A stretch of DNA of 64,000 nt from Lepidodermella squamata (taxonomy: Eukaryota > Gastrotricha): NCBI GenBank assembly GCA_047495785.1, contig JBLDXI010000048.1, positions 124,001 to 188,000 of the forward strand, written 5' to 3'. Made by a program: the position numbers and the translations under genes. This document shows, piece by piece, positions 63,325 to 64,000 of the stretch (its first letter is position 1; each line of letters opens with the position of its first letter). A model generated the notes under the pieces. That model was not told where the DNA came from. It did not search any database and saw only the letters and a list, made by a program, of their open reading frames with translations.

Positions 63325-63672
63325 ATGCACCCCGAGTTGCCGAAAAGAGGATTGTTTCAGAAAAGCATTGCGAACTATTACCGGTTTCTCACAGCACCTA
63401 GTATCATCGAGACAGCAAAAGAACTCTCATTAGATAGCATTGAAGTAGCGCTGGAACAGTGCAAGTGTTCATTCTCGAGATCAAAGGGAATTCGCAAACG
63501 ATTTACTCGGATAACCAGACAAATGACGTCCGAAAACCGCAACACGCGTTACCTGAGCGCAATCAGAAAACTGAAATCAGCCTGTACCGTGTCCACGGAC
63601 GCGCGGGTTGCTCAATTCTTTTTCAACGGAAATAAAACACAATTTCCTTATATTGTTATTCGCAATTTTTAA
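63325..63672 (+). CDS. hypothetical 115-residue basic protein
   Basis: One frame, starting MHPELPKRGLFQKS, rich in Arg/Lys and Ser. No recognised domain, signal peptide or intron. Could be an exon of a gene including 63041-63247 or running past the window edge. Low certainty. Confidence 0.25.
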   Translation: MHPELPKRGLFQKSIANYYRFLTAPSIIETAKELSLDSIEVALEQCKCSFSRSKGIRKRFTRITRQMTSENRNTRYLSAIRKLKSACTVSTDARVAQFFFNGNKTQFPYIVIRNF

Positions 63673-64000
63673 TGTTTTTTCCATAATTTAGTTTTTGTTG
63701 CCCCCTTGGCGACATGATTTTTTGCCCTTGAATGAGTCATCGCTGTAATCAATCAGCTGCTATCAGTTGTTTTGCGTGCAAAAGTACAACACAAAGAAAC
63801 ATAAGCAACTATTGCAATGTCTAGAGGCACTTAATCACCATTAATTCATGATAATATATGTTTGCTGATGCTCCCACAATGAATATTTATTGCGTCTACA
63901 TCAGTGAGGCCATCTGACCACCCTTGTTGTTTCAACACCTTTCGCCAACTCATCGTGTTAAATTCATTCACTCATAATCAATGTCATCGAGAAGACCTTG
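63673..64000. other. window end, nothing recognised
   Basis: AT-rich 328 bases after the last open frame. No gene, repeat or RNA was identified. Confidence 0.4.

Noticed and set aside
1-64000. CRISPR arrays, prophage or bacterial operons
   Set aside because: No regularly spaced repeats or prokaryotic gene organisation; the window is spliceosomal eukaryotic DNA.

Overview
The window is nuclear DNA from a small-genome invertebrate animal. Its genes carry spliceosomal introns (GT donors, T-rich TTTCAG/TTTTAG acceptors), it has pol III tRNA genes, and it encodes clearly metazoan proteins (WAVE, MNAT1, ADA2, TM2D2, MLH3, a SANBR/KIAA1841 homologue). Acceptor style, short introns and tandem DUF288/STELLO-type genes lean towards a nematode or another small-genome ecdysozoan. 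The sequence alone does not settle the species, and the retained MLH3 and SANBR argue against Caenorhabditis.

Layout. 1-3.3 kb: a dense mixed-strand cluster of 17 intact intronless tRNA genes, every one with a different anticodon (14 amino acids), flanked by two decayed tRNA copies. 3.5-3.9 kb: a small secreted six-cysteine protein (-). 3.9-6.4 kb: repeat-rich DNA with a 0.7 kb foldback element. 6.5-7.2 kb: a MAPEG/TMEM79-like membrane protein (+). 7.7-9.4 kb: ADA2 (-). 9.8-11.5 kb: intronless WAVE/SCAR (-). 12.7-15.0 kb: ornithine decarboxylase (+). 15.2-18.8 kb: CLP1 (+). 19.2-20.3 kb: TM2D2 (+). 22.4-23.5 kb: MNAT1 (+). 25.2-26.0 kb: an orphan secreted peptide gene (-). 27.5-48.6 kb: three tandem minus-strand DUF288/STELLO-like glycosyltransferase-like genes (A, B, C) whose introns are packed with transposon debris. 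48.7-54.2 kb: UTP25 (-). 54.9-60.2 kb: MLH3 (-). 60.8-63.0 kb: SANBR homologue (-). Exon models were built by hand; reading phase closes across every junction used.

Functional themes. Several genes belong to core gene expression (tRNAs, CLP1 in RNA 3'-end processing and tRNA splicing, ADA2 in SAGA/ATAC, MNAT1 in TFIIH/CAK, UTP25 in the small-subunit processome), but no common pathway is evident. The array of three STELLO-like genes is the main lineage-specific feature. Its middle domain is nearly identical between copies B and C while N-terminal anchors and C-terminal domains differ, and intron positions are wholly different between A and B/C.

Most notable: the MLH3 homologue keeps its endonuclease motifs but has lost the key residues of its GHKL ATPase; CLP1 has Ala at the Walker A Ser/Thr position; ODC lacks the C-terminal degron; two unrelated palindromic MITEs share the same terminal 11-mer; and intronic fossils include Tc1/mariner, LINE, Helitron-type helicase, tyrosine recombinase and LicD-like fragments.
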